From positions 8,711,895-8,775,894 of the forward strand of contig NC_039481.1 of assembly GCF_003590095.1 (NCBI RefSeq): a stretch of DNA of 64,000 bases, in the 5' to 3' direction. Shown here piece by piece: positions 14,081 to 25,052 of the stretch. Below the pieces are notes generated by a model. The model saw only the letters and a list, made by a program, of their open reading frames with translations, did not search any database and was not told the DNA's origin. Within the stretch, counting starts at the first letter, position 1. Each line of letters opens with the position of its first letter. This DNA comes from Trichoplusia ni. Taxonomy: Eukaryota > Arthropoda > Insecta > Lepidoptera > Noctuidae. Both the position numbers and the translations under genes were made by a program.

Positions 14081-15045
14081 TGCTTAATTAATTACATATA
14101 GTATTTTAATCCGATTTTCATTAATTCGTCGGAAACTGTATACATATAGCGGAATTGGGGCCCAGTTGTACTGGCTGAAAATTTTAAAATACGCCTTGCA
14201 TTTTAAATTGGCAAGTTAATGAGTTGTAAAAATATGAAACAGAAGATTTTTTGTTAAAGGAAAATTATACGTTACACAATCTGTGATTAATTACAGGATG
14301 TTGTAGTTATGATTTTACGAGACGAGTTTTTGTGCCAAAATTTGGTCTTTTTGCTTGTAATGTAGCGAATAATTTTTCGACTGTTCTTTTAATTATTTTG
14401 TTGGTATGTATATTTTCATGAATACATATATTATTGGCATTAAGTATGCACTTTAATATCACATTGTAATTGTTTACAACCTATATTAATATGGCGACAC
14501 TGCCACCATTGATCACATTTTTCTATAAGTAAAACATAAAGCTTCAGGCATCATCAAGCATCAGGCCAAAGCCAGTAATTCAAAAATATTTTTATAAATC
14601 ATCAGGGTGAAATTTTCTAAACAGAAAAAACCCCGTAAATTAAAAAAATATCAATAAAATAAATTACTTTTTTTAGTCATTGGTTTGACCGAAATCATAA
14701 TCTGTTTCATTGCAGAATTTACTTCACCCCGTATCACTATTACAGGTAGTTTTGTAAAATAACACTGACATAAAAGAAGACCGTTCAATCGTTCGGAACG
14801 AGAATAAAATAGAAATCGTACAGATTTTTACCGGATATTCGCTATTGGAACGACATTTTCAAATGCCAAGAATCTTCAACTGTTTAAAATAGATGTTGCG
14901 AGTTTAGTTACAATACAATTTGAAGTTAATATCTTTTCATATTTTAAGCATTATAAAATACCAGCACTCGATTAAAAAAACAATTCATTAGTAATTTAAA
15001 TCAAAATGCAACACCTCTTGGTTAACCGGATAAAATCCGCCATTG

Positions 15046-15090
15046 TATTTATTTGATACGTCTTATTCAATAAGACGTATCAAATAAATA
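15046..15090. repeat. 45-bp perfect hairpin
   Basis: Arms of 22 bp (15046-15067 and 15069-15090) pair perfectly around a single central C. The arm core is GATACGTCTTATT. No coding or promoter context is visible. Confidence 0.9.
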
Positions 15091-16159
15091 ATTGAATAAT
15101 TATGTGTTTAACAAGGTGCTATCGTCCATTTTCTCATGACCTCAGTATTCGGTCCACTTTTCCACTAATGTTCCCATTCCTTGTACCTTAAAAGCTGTCC
15201 GTGGACCAGAGGCCAGTTGCCCCTAAGTTAAACCTAGGTAAATATAGTAGTGTTGTACATATTGATATAAACTTTCTACGAAGATGCCCCATTCATTAGA
15301 ACTGTATCAAGCTGTCTGGCAATGGTAGAAGAATTAATAATCATAAATATTACAATATTAAGCAATACTCTTCAAAAAGACGGGAGATCGTAATTCAATT
15401 GTTTATTAAAAGTAAATTTTCCATCATTAAAATCATCTATCAGGTTGAATATCTCCATCAACAAGTCTAGATTAAAATCGCCTGTAAGTATAAAGTTTTA
15501 CTCGTCTACAATTTGAAATTCGACCGACGTAGAACAACGGCCAGGATTGTGAAGGCATCAATCAAAATTCGCGTGCCTACAATCCAACTCAGTAATTGAC
15601 AAACGACTATTTTTGTTCCCAACTTTTTTGAAACCATTGTCAGAGAATGTTTTTTATAAATACAGCCGGCTTTGCTGACACTGTGTTCCTTTCTATGATT
15701 AATCTTTTTTAAAGTGGTTTTTTGTTTGCAGTGTTGATTTTTGACTTAACCGAAAACGTTATTATTGTTTAATATTGGTGTTAGGCGTATTAAATGTAGT
15801 GTCCTTTTTTATTGTAAATAGTGAGTTAAAAATATTTTTTTAATTGGATATTTATATACGTAACACATAACTAAATGATTTATTTCGATTGGCAAAGCGA
15901 GGCTTTCTTCTGTTTATTTTCAATAGGTATTAAAATAAGTTTAAACGAACCTTTTTCAAAAAACTTCAGGTATCCATTTCTTCGTTAATCTTTAAAACAT
16001 TCACAAAAAAAGCGAATACTGGCACTTAATTTCTCAAACACAAATAGTCCACACTTTTTTTAAAACACATGCACTATTCAAAAGAGAAAAACAAACCACT
16101 ATCTATTCAAAAAAAGAAGAAAATATTCGCGCGCGAATTTCGTATTTCGAACGCGTGGG

Positions 16160-16267
16160 TGACGTCACGGATAACGCGTCCACAGCATTCAGTATCTCGT
16201 GGGAAACTGGCGGGAAATCTTTGCGAATGAGAGAATTTGCGACCGACTATGAATTACCAGGGCGTAG
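16160..16267 (+). promoter_or_regulatory. CpG-rich promoter with CRE, initiator, E2F-like site and a short first coding exon
   Basis: In an AT-rich setting, 16130-16267 is rich in CpG. It holds a full CRE (TGACGTCA, 16160-16167), an arthropod initiator TCAGT (16189-16193) and GGCGGGAAA, an E2F-type core, near 16209-16217. An ATG at 16249 opens MNYQGV and reaches a donor G|GTAAAA at 16267/16268, leaving phase 1. This is the layout of a housekeeping-type gene start reading rightwards through a long first intron. The matching second exon is not identified. The CRE and E2F calls are sequence matches only. Confidence 0.5.
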
Positions 16268-17208
16268 GTAAAATAATATTACGAGTATTTGATATTATTT
16301 CTTTTAAACTTTTGACGTTTTGCTTTAGATAAGTTTAGCAATAAAAGTTTCAAGTAGTAAATACTTACAGCTTTTAATGAATTTTACAGTGAGTCTTTAA
16401 GAATCATAAAAAGGCTTCTTTCTTTTTCCCACGTTTTTAAACACCTACTTCCTTGTTTATATGTTTGTTTGCCTGTCGTTCCGGTTGGATTTTTGCAACT
16501 TAATTTGAAAGCGGTTCACGATAAGCTAGCAAGCTGAAATTTTCAGGGTTACTTCAAACCCGATGACAATGCAATTTACGATTATTAACACGGTTGGACC
16601 GGTTGAATAACGTGTGTATTTCGATTTTAAATAATTATTCTATTATTTTATTCTGCCGATCACTTCGGGTAATAAGTTTTCATACTTCGCAGACGTAAAA
16701 CTAGCCGAGTGAAACCAGATGATATCACTAGTTTAAGATTAACAGGAAACCTTTTTCCTTTTCGACGAGAGCTATACGTTATGTTATCAATATGATTACA
16801 AACAGCAGGAAATGATAAATAATTTAGTTTGTATGACGCAGTTTCGAATAGTTATCAGTGAATAGATTCTGCTAGGCTTCTCTTGGAGTATGTACGATTA
16901 ATATTAAGCTTTATTGATTTATAATAAACTTCCTGTGTTTACCAATTTAGTTATTTGATAAGGAGTCAATTGGCAAAAGAAATCAGTGAATTTTGAAGGT
17001 ACGAGGTGTAGTAAAATTTTCAATTTAATAGTTCCGTAGCCATTTCGCTGACGTCTTATAATTTATTCCGGATGTTTTTTTGGCGCGATCAATTTTGTTT
17101 TAGGCTATTAATACGGTTGCAATTGTATTTACCATTAAATATTCACGTCGCCTCACTAAAACAAAAACGGATCACGCCCTTGTCGAACGGAGAACAAAAA
17201 GTGGCAAT

Positions 17209-17375
17209 CATCATCATCATCATCTCAGCCTATCGCCGTCCACTGCTGAACGTAGGCCTCCCCCAAAGAGCGCCAACCATCCCGGTCCTGGGCAGCCCGC
17301 ATCCATCCGCTGCCAGCCACCTTCTTCAAATCATCGGTCCATCGTAGCGCAGGGCGTCCTACACTACGTTTGCCT
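17209..17375 (-). mobile_element. 5'-truncated RTE-like retroposon with 12-bp target-site duplication
   Basis: Minus-strand copy of the same 3' end, tail seen as CATCATCAT at the left. AAAAGTGGCAAT occurs at 17197-17208 and 17376-17387, a 12-bp duplication. The insert is 167 bp. Any open frame through it is retroposon sequence. Confidence 0.85.
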
Positions 17376-17608
17376 AAAAGTGGCAATGTTAATCAGTTAT
17401 TATCAGAGTTCAACTTAGTTTTTAGACGCGCGTCAAACGAACCTTAAAAAAAAGTGCAAAACATAAATCCAAAAGCTCAGCTAAATTCACTTTTCCACGC
17501 GAACAAAGACACTTGCATAGCTAATCAGAAATGTAATTTTGTAATAATTCTTCAAATTTCATTGTTACTGACCTAATATGAGGAAAAAAATAAACAGAGC
17601 AATAACGT

Positions 17609-17845
17609 ATGACAAAAAGTAATACTGAAAATTATCATCAGCCAGGATCAATAACAAAACAAAAAACGCCGAAACTCTTTGAAACAGTTCTCAAACCCTT
17701 TCGAGAAGTACTAGAACACACTTATATGAAAACTCTTCGGAAAAACCTTAAAAATAAGTATATTGTGAGGACAAAGAAACCGGCGCCGGAAGGCTCCCGT
17801 CTACACTCCATGGAGTCCGACACGGAAGACCTTTTGACGGTTTAA
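17609..17845 (+). CDS. Complete 78-codon ORF, unknown basic protein
   Basis: ATG at 17609 follows an in-frame TAA six bases upstream, so this Met is the only possible start. The frame ends at TAA 17843-17845. The product is hydrophilic and strongly basic (stretch LRKNLKNKYIVRTKKP near residues 46-61) with an acidic tail ending MESDTEDLLTV. No signal peptide or membrane segment. Codon use in the last third (GCGCCGGAAGGC, GAGTCCGACACG) is GC-richer than the flanks, which favours real coding. It lies 1.34 kb downstream of the 16.2 kb promoter and could be an exon or second ORF of that transcript; direct in-frame fusion through the nearest CAG is blocked by a stop. No polyA signal seen nearby. 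Family unknown. Confidence 0.4.
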   Translation: MTKSNTENYHQPGSITKQKTPKLFETVLKPFREVLEHTYMKTLRKNLKNKYIVRTKKPAPEGSRLHSMESDTEDLLTV

Positions 17846-20800
17846 TACAGGTTTTATGATACCTTCAAGAGTTTTCGAATCAAAGGGATTGGAAAACAGA
17901 GAAAATTTAAAATGGAGGACATGAATTGGAAGGTTTTTGAAAGAGTGTGTAAACGGATTGTAATATCTAAAATGCGTTGAATATTTTTCACACATTTTCA
18001 ATAAGTTGTCTATGTGGAACTCTATATTATTATTATTTTGTGTATTGCTGTAGATGTTGAGCTAGCGACACCGCTTTAAATTTTCCATTTTAATTCACGA
18101 CCCTTATCTGTGAAACGCACCGAAACATTAAGTCACCGTATTCACCTACCGAAAGTATGAAAAAAAAATGTTAATCAAGAAAAAAGGTGCCAAATACCAC
18201 AACAGGCTTGTCATGCCTGCTGTAGGTATTGGCTTCAAATTCTTTAGACGATGAGTATAAATTACCTCGCACAAGCGCACGTGGGCAAATTCAGCGCGAC
18301 TTTTTCACCACGTGCCCTGTTTAAGATGTCACTAAAGAATATAAATAGATATTTACCGCATTGGGAGATGGGATGCAAGAACGTCGTGACATTTATAAAT
18401 CGATCTTCTTTCCAAAACGTCCAAAGCATCCCGGTAAACGTAAATTGTGTTTTTATTTTTCTTTCCTTTTAGGAAATGGGTTTTAGAAGAGTTTACGGCT
18501 GGAAAATATTAAATTGAACCTTTTTGTTTGTTTTTTATTGGGTCATTCTAAATTTAAGTAATAATAAATGATTCCTGGAAAAAACATATTTTTAGGGCTC
18601 CGTGCATATCCTGTTTCTGAAACAGCGCTGTCTACCCGTTTGTCCGTCTGTCATCGAGCTTTATCTCATGCACCTCGTAATGGTTTAACAGATGATGTAT
18701 TCCCGCTGCCGCTGGCAATAGGCGGCACAGTCATAAATTTGTTGAGTGTCTAATTATTGTTACAAATATTTTTTCTTTAGCCTTGCGGAACCCATTGTAT
18801 TCTGAGTCCAACTTGCACTTATCGATCTTATCCGAATCGTAACTTAGAAGATGCCTTGATATTCAGCAGTGTAGAGCATTATTATTGAATTGTTAGCTGA
18901 AGTTGATTTTGCTTGGATAGTTCAACATTACTTTTGCTTAACCTGCAGAAGTAATGCTCAACTGCCTTTCGACCGCCGTATGAATAGGCACTCACTTTAT
19001 CAGCTTATAGTGCTTAATACTCCACAACTTTCTTGCATCGTCTAGTCTTAAATTAAGCTAAGATTGTACTAGGAGCAACTTTGTACTAGCTACTTATACA
19101 CTCAACTAGATATACTGTATAGATAAATTAAACCAAAGCCCAGGCAAACCTACGAATGCATTATTGTGTCCATCACACAAACATTCGTCCCGGGTTTGAA
19201 TCGAACCCAAGAGAAGTCTTGGGTTTGATTCAAACCTGAAGAGGTATAGCAGTTCAGTCGATTAAGCGCTAGACCAACAGTCCAGTCAGCTTGATAGCAT
19301 TTGGCTTCAATTAACAATAACGGTTCCCACCTTATGTAATTTATTCGTGGAACGCAATAACGCTTATCCTATGAGGGGATTCAACACACGACAGCGGCAG
19401 TCGCGCATGTCGCGCACAGCGGGTTTAGCGTGGTGACCAACTTCTCTACTATACGTGCGGAAAAACCCACAATAATTACTTTAGGTGCACGTTTGCTATT
19501 GGGATAAAGCCAATAGACATTTGATCCGTTACTTATTTTTTTATTTCGGATCGGAAATAATCAAATGACTCTTCAGGTTTTGGGCTGAGCGGAAGAGTCA
19601 CTTTTACTGACTAACTTCGCAGAAGAAGGCAACCGCTTTCCAAACTGATATTTCCCTAAGCTTCGTTCTGACATACAGCTGTAAGATTTTAATCGATTTA
19701 TTTAGTCTACGACCAATCAATACACGTTTCCAACACCATTATCATAAGATATCTGTAAATAATTCTAAATAGTATCATTGATGTTTTGTTTGTGGTAGAC
19801 CGTTTGATGTTCTGTTTTCAGACAAATTTTATTGTTATGTTGTTGGACTTTGATGTTACTAATGTTGTAGAATTGTGCCTGTGTTTACTGAGTATTTTAT
19901 GGTTGGATGATTCTCGCTTGGATTACTAGAAGTTATGAGTCTTTGAGTTATGATTCTGGGTAGTTAACTATGTGTGAATTACAGCTTTGGTCTTATATTG
20001 GGAAGTTAGTTATACGACTTTTGACACTGCAGATGCGGAACGATCAAAAAAACATGATTTTCCATCACATTTCCAACAATACTACCCAAGTTCCCAACGG
20101 TTCCGTATAAACTACATGAATAAACTACGGATGTACAGGCCATGCCATTGTTACCATAAGACAAGCTCGATTTATCATAAAAAAGTATAGATATGTATAT
20201 ATTTGATACATAATCTGTGACTCCTCACTGTCGAAGTACGACTCACACTTGACCGGTATAACCCACCTCTGTTCTGTAGCACCAGTATACCAAAACTAAT
20301 GTTGATAAAAAAATTCGGCGTTTTGTTATTGATGTATAACTTAAGCTGCTAAGAGCTCGCGTTGAAGGATAAACGCTCACAGACTCACAGTTTATTAAAC
20401 AAACATTTCCTAGAAAGCATAAGACGTTAATGCAGTTGTTTCAGATTTGAATTAAAATAATACATTTGCTGAATTTCCCAAGGGTAAGAATCAGTCAGTT
20501 GGTTTAATTGAGTAATATTTATAAGGTGCTCAATTCATTTCAATTGACACATAGGAACAAGTGGTGAAACATCATCTGTGCCAAAGCTAGGCGCTGAAGT
20601 CGTGACCCTCAGTGTTGATTTCAACGATGAAAGGAGGAAGAGTTATAATAAAGATCATCATACTAGCAATATTGCGTTTTACCACATATTACACCAGCTT
20701 TTTTTTTTATAAACATACAAAGAGTCACTTAGATTTTTCCTACTATAATAAATGAAAAATATTCCTCATAATAATCTCAGTACCAAATACAAAGTACTGA

Positions 20801-22438
20801 GAGTCACTGAAATAAGAACAAAACCAACAATTGTTCGCGTTCATAAGTGTAAACCTCCCAGATTGTAGGACTAGAGGCGAATAAGGCAAAGGGGGAGGGG
20901 AGAAGGGGTGAAGGCGACATTTAGCAAATTGCTCCGTTAACGGTACATCCACCAGCATCTTTAAAAACAAAACTGTTGCTATTGTGAAAGAGAGATGACG
21001 CTCTACATAGTATATAGTGCTGTCTCTTTTCAACAGCTGCTAGTTGTCATGCTTTAAGACGTGGTGAGAGGTCAACAAGCACCACCTGTGTTGCTCAATG
21101 CTCAAGTTTTTTTGTTCATCCCACTTTGGAAATAAGTAGGGGCTTAGGAAAATGCTCAGCTATTTTAGGTAGTTTGTTGTCTTTAATGTTATTAGCTATT
21201 TAATTTGGATTTTCGTTTTTTTGTCTTGAGGAATATGTTGCGAATACGAATGGGTTTTATTGTTATTTGGCTTTTGCGAAGGCTTTTCTATCTTCTACGT
21301 GTGTAAAGAGGTCCCATATTTGAAGTCAGGCTGAAACTTATACTTATTATGATAAAAAAGGAAATATATTCACTATACCGGATAAAGAAAATCTCGCTTT
21401 GTTTTACCTGAAATATTTGTCATACTTTACTGATTGCAATTAAATTAAGAGATATGAATTTAACATCGTAACATTTTTAAAAGTCTTGTTTTTCATAAAA
21501 ACACTCTTTTAATGTTTTATTTTGCGTTGATTGAGCTATGCAACTGTGACTTGTTCTATCTATTTTGAATAGTTGAACGACATGCATCATAATATGATGT
21601 AACAACTCACCTCGAAGAACAAAGTTGGTGAAACCAAGTTTCAAATAATACTACCGAAGTTCCACGACCGTTAAGGCAATGTCGAACCTTAGGTGTAGGG
21701 TTGTCGCTTACCAGTATACATTTAAGTAATATATTTTTGATTATCTATTTAGATTGATATTTTAGTTTTTGACTAACGGGGAACTCTACAGTAAGTGTAA
21801 AAGTGTCATCCCTCAATAAAAATGAAAAAACATTTACCGATTTGGCGATTCAGGCGTATAATTTATACCGCTTCGATTAATAATCAGAGAATTCAACTAT
21901 TTTGAATTGAGTAAATTTTCGAGTAGTATTTTTGTCTCTGAATTGGGATTCCTTCTAGATTAAGATTTTGTTTAAAGCTAGTATGTAGTTGCATCTTTTA
22001 TATAAAGCCTTATTTGTGATTATTATAAATCAAATAACTGACACTTTTAATGCCACAGTCAAATTACTAATTTATCAGATAATCCAAAAAAACTTACTTT
22101 TGGCTAGACCCGGAATTTGGAGCCCGATGGTTTGATTCCCATCCACGATAAAAAGGTGTCAACCCTATTAACAGGGTTAAACTATTAGGCACGAGTTAAT
22201 TCTAAGAATCCCTGTCAGTTGCGTCTTGTGTGTAAGCAAGCCTAACTGTAAGCTATCTACAGCCAACAGTTTCAGTTTTATACGGAACCTTCAACTTAGT
22301 AATCCTTTTTTTCCGGATGCAAACACCAAACATTGTTCCTTCTTACTTTTTGTATAGGGCCGTGCTTATATTTCGGTATCTAGGCAGCCTGGCAGGCATC
22401 AGCTTAATATAAACACTTTTGCGCCGTACGGTACGAGA
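17846..22438. other. Intergenic stretch
   Basis: Holds the SINE fragment at 19140-19292 and a repeat-family member at 18590-18810. A further tRNA-like phrase, GGTTTGATTCCCATCCACGA, occurs near 22130. No exon is supportable. Confidence 0.4.
19140..19292 (-). mobile_element. SINE fragment with duplicated B-box segment
   Basis: On the minus strand CTGTTGGTCTAGCGCTTAAT is followed by CTGCTATACCTCTTC and then two B-box-like blocks in succession, GGTTTGAATCAAACCC and GGGTTCGATTCAAACCC. The second copy of the box is separated by about 18 bases. Related to the 10.3 kb SINE. Confidence 0.55.
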
Positions 22439-22518
22439 TTAGTCTAGATCCCGTGCTGTGCGGCCCTGCGGCGCCTGCGGTGGCTGGAAGTCATCACGTT
22501 CGTCTCCCACAGCGGCGG
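22439..22518 (-). CDS. Candidate GC-rich terminal exon, minus strand
   Basis: On the minus strand GCGTTTCAG ends at 22519 and is followed by an 80-nt, strongly GC-rich frame that closes with TAA at 22439-22441. In the frame that needs two leading bases, the peptide reads AAVGDERDDFQPPQAPQGR and then a short tail. Composition and proline/glutamine content look coding compared with the AT-rich surroundings. No upstream exon or polyA signal was identified. Confidence 0.25.
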
Positions 22519-24992
22519 CTGAAACGCGAAGCTCTTTGCCTCGTTCTTTCAGTTGACTCCTTTGCTAGAATGCTTCACTAATGCGATACTGCTTTGCAAC
22601 AAGGCTTTCCACCTTATGGCCATAGTTTGAACCAGGACCAAAATTGAGAATTCATAAGCCAGATAGGCTATCACAGAATAGAGTGCAAATTATAACTCTA
22701 TAAAAAAAATCTCACTTTTTATTGAACCTAGAACCTAGAAGCATTAGCAATAAAACAAATTATTAAGACGCAGAATATTCTACCAAAACTAAAGCAATAA
22801 CAATTACCATTAACTTTACAGAACAATTCAATCATAATCAACGCCACAGAATCATCATTCTCACCTTCGAAATTCTTGCGAAGTTTGATTGCCCTCATTA
22901 CTAAGCACTTTCAGAATGTTAACGTGTGTTGTTACAAGTTCAGAACAACGCCATCTTAAGGTAATTGTGTTAAACACAGGTGGCTGTGTTTTGGTAGCTA
23001 CTCACCTTCGAATGAACAAACTCGTAGCAATGGTAATAATTAAAAGTCGGTTGTCTGTTATGTGGTTTTTCAGATGTGAAGACTAGTTCTTTGAATGAAA
23101 CTAGAAGATTAGTTAACTATCTATCGTTACAGTAAATGTAAAATGTTAGCCTCATAAATAATGAGATAATATACATTTGGGAAGGTAAAACGTATCAAAA
23201 TTGTAGTATGTCCAAAAAAACGAAACCATTGAATGAATAATAATAATATGTTCTGAATTTTTCTTATGAGCGCTTAAGTATTTTGCAATTTTTGAAGTAA
23301 ACACTTCTATTTAAATTAATATAATAATATTTTGTAGTTTTATCTTCACAATTTGCAAGGTCAGCAGGTCCTAGTAATATTTCCCCTCATTTTCCAATCA
23401 AAGAATGGATTTTGAAAACTTCCTCAGCCGTCATAACGATCCTAAGATCTGATTTCATGATGACAGGTTGATTGATAACAGTTTGGGAACAAAATAATTG
23501 TTGTTTCATGGTGTTATTTGTGTCCCTTTGAAACTAAACCATGAAACGTAATATACAGGAAGTTGTTTAGTTCACAAAGAAACTTTTGATCTCTTTAATT
23601 AAGTTTGACTAAACCATGAAAGACGGTGGAAACTTTAGTGGAAATAATTTGTTTTATTTAATATCTGTCCGATTATTATTTTTATAATCGTTAGAGTCGA
23701 TTTCGGAAAGCAGGTACTAAATCTCAGTCTCTAATGATTCATGGCAGCAGCAGTTAGCCACGTTTGAAAAGCTGGACAATTGTGAGTCGCATTTGCGGCA
23801 TTAAGGGTTCCGGGTTGAAACAAATAGTCATATTTTCAAAAAGAAATACATTAGTGGCACATTTTGAGGATATTAAATTTATTTGTCACTAATCAAATTT
23901 ATGGCCGTAACAGCATACTTAGACCCGAACTATATTTTTGATATTTTGTTCTTCTGAAAAAATTTAACTGTCTAACAATCATGATTACTATCATGAAATA
24001 CAGCCTGGTGTCAAAAGGACAGCAGACAGCATTGCCACAAATTGATTTTTTTATTATTTGGGTAAACACGGAACGGTGTTTTTTGGTGTATGGTGTACGG
24101 TCGGTTACTCTGAAAACTAACAACCTACCAATTTACATTTATTTAAACAAAGACTAATTACTAATATTATTTTCTTACGTCATATCGAGATTTAATACAG
24201 ACCATGGTAAACGACTTTCACTTACCCTCAAACGACCCATTCGACACAAACGACATCCTAAAATGCCGAATTGGCTAAACAAAACATTAGCCCTTAATTG
24301 CAGAATGCATGTTTCAGTAGTTTTAGTACCGCACTACCAGATTGCCCTTAATATACCCCGTATAAAATAACTAATAAACTTTATGTCTTCAACAATCATA
24401 AATGAAAACGAACTTTGATTTTTATGTTCACTATAAAGTGTTTTTTATTACATAGTACACATTTTTTGCTAGAGATTATATTTGGGAGATAAAGACATTT
24501 TTTAATGTTTGGTAATAAAATATATTGTTTGCTTCAGGGTGTTGGTCAAATAAGGTACTGTGGGGGTTTTATCTGGCTCTCATTCCAACAGACACAATAC
24601 ACAGAACATCAAGCTTAACGTGTCAAGCTCGTTAAGATATGAAACTTAATCATTTACATGTATTAAGGTGAATAAAAAAGGAAAAAATATTTATGTAACT
24701 TAATGTGTAGGATAAAATAGTGATATTTTCTTAGAAATTGAATTTATAGTATTCAAGGAATACACGTCACTATGAAATATGTTCAAAACAAAAAAGCCAA
24801 ATTAGGAATAGTCTGACTGGTAGCGACATCTATTGCGTATTTACAAAACAATTCAGAGGCAAGACAGGGACCGAACATTGGGCTGACTAGATACTTTTCC
24901 ATAGTTCCAAAACTTTCCAATAGATGGCGTTAAATTCAACCAAACTAAAAGGCAGTTTAAGAGAGAAATAAACATTAAGCTCAGGGATTCAT
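22519..24992. other. Intergenic stretch downstream of the 25-33 kb hydrolase
   Basis: AT-rich. The repeat at 23960-24090 and an inverted pair near 24833-24930 (GCGACATCTATTG ... CAATAGATGGCG) are the only structures seen. Confidence 0.4.
23960..24090 (+). repeat. Member of the GAGATACAGCCTGGTGAC repeat family
   Basis: ACTGTCTAACAATCATGATT, CATGAAATACAGCCTGGTGT, GGACAGCAGACAGCA and GGGTAAACACGGAAC. Related, variably decayed copies lie near 4660-4745, 5440-5590, 11570-11660, 18590-18810, 30310-30600 and 33475-33850 (phrases such as CTCATGAA, CCGTCTGTC, GGTTCC). Together they account for many short spurious open frames. Confidence 0.5.
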
Positions 24993-25017
24993 TTTATTGT
25001 ACTTATTTGCATTTATT
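24993..25017 (-). promoter_or_regulatory. Polyadenylation signals of the 25-33 kb nucleoside hydrolase
   Basis: Two AATAAA hexamers on the minus strand (25012-25017 and 24993-24998) lie 36-60 nt beyond the stop codon at 25053. This spacing suits a short 3' UTR and supports the assigned gene end. Confidence 0.6.
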
Positions 25018-25052
25018 TGATGTAGAACTTGGATTCATTGTTCAGTAGTAGT

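Noticed and set aside
17072..17347. 91-codon plus-strand ORF
   Set aside because: Its second half is the antisense of a truncated RTE insertion, shown by the flanking duplication.
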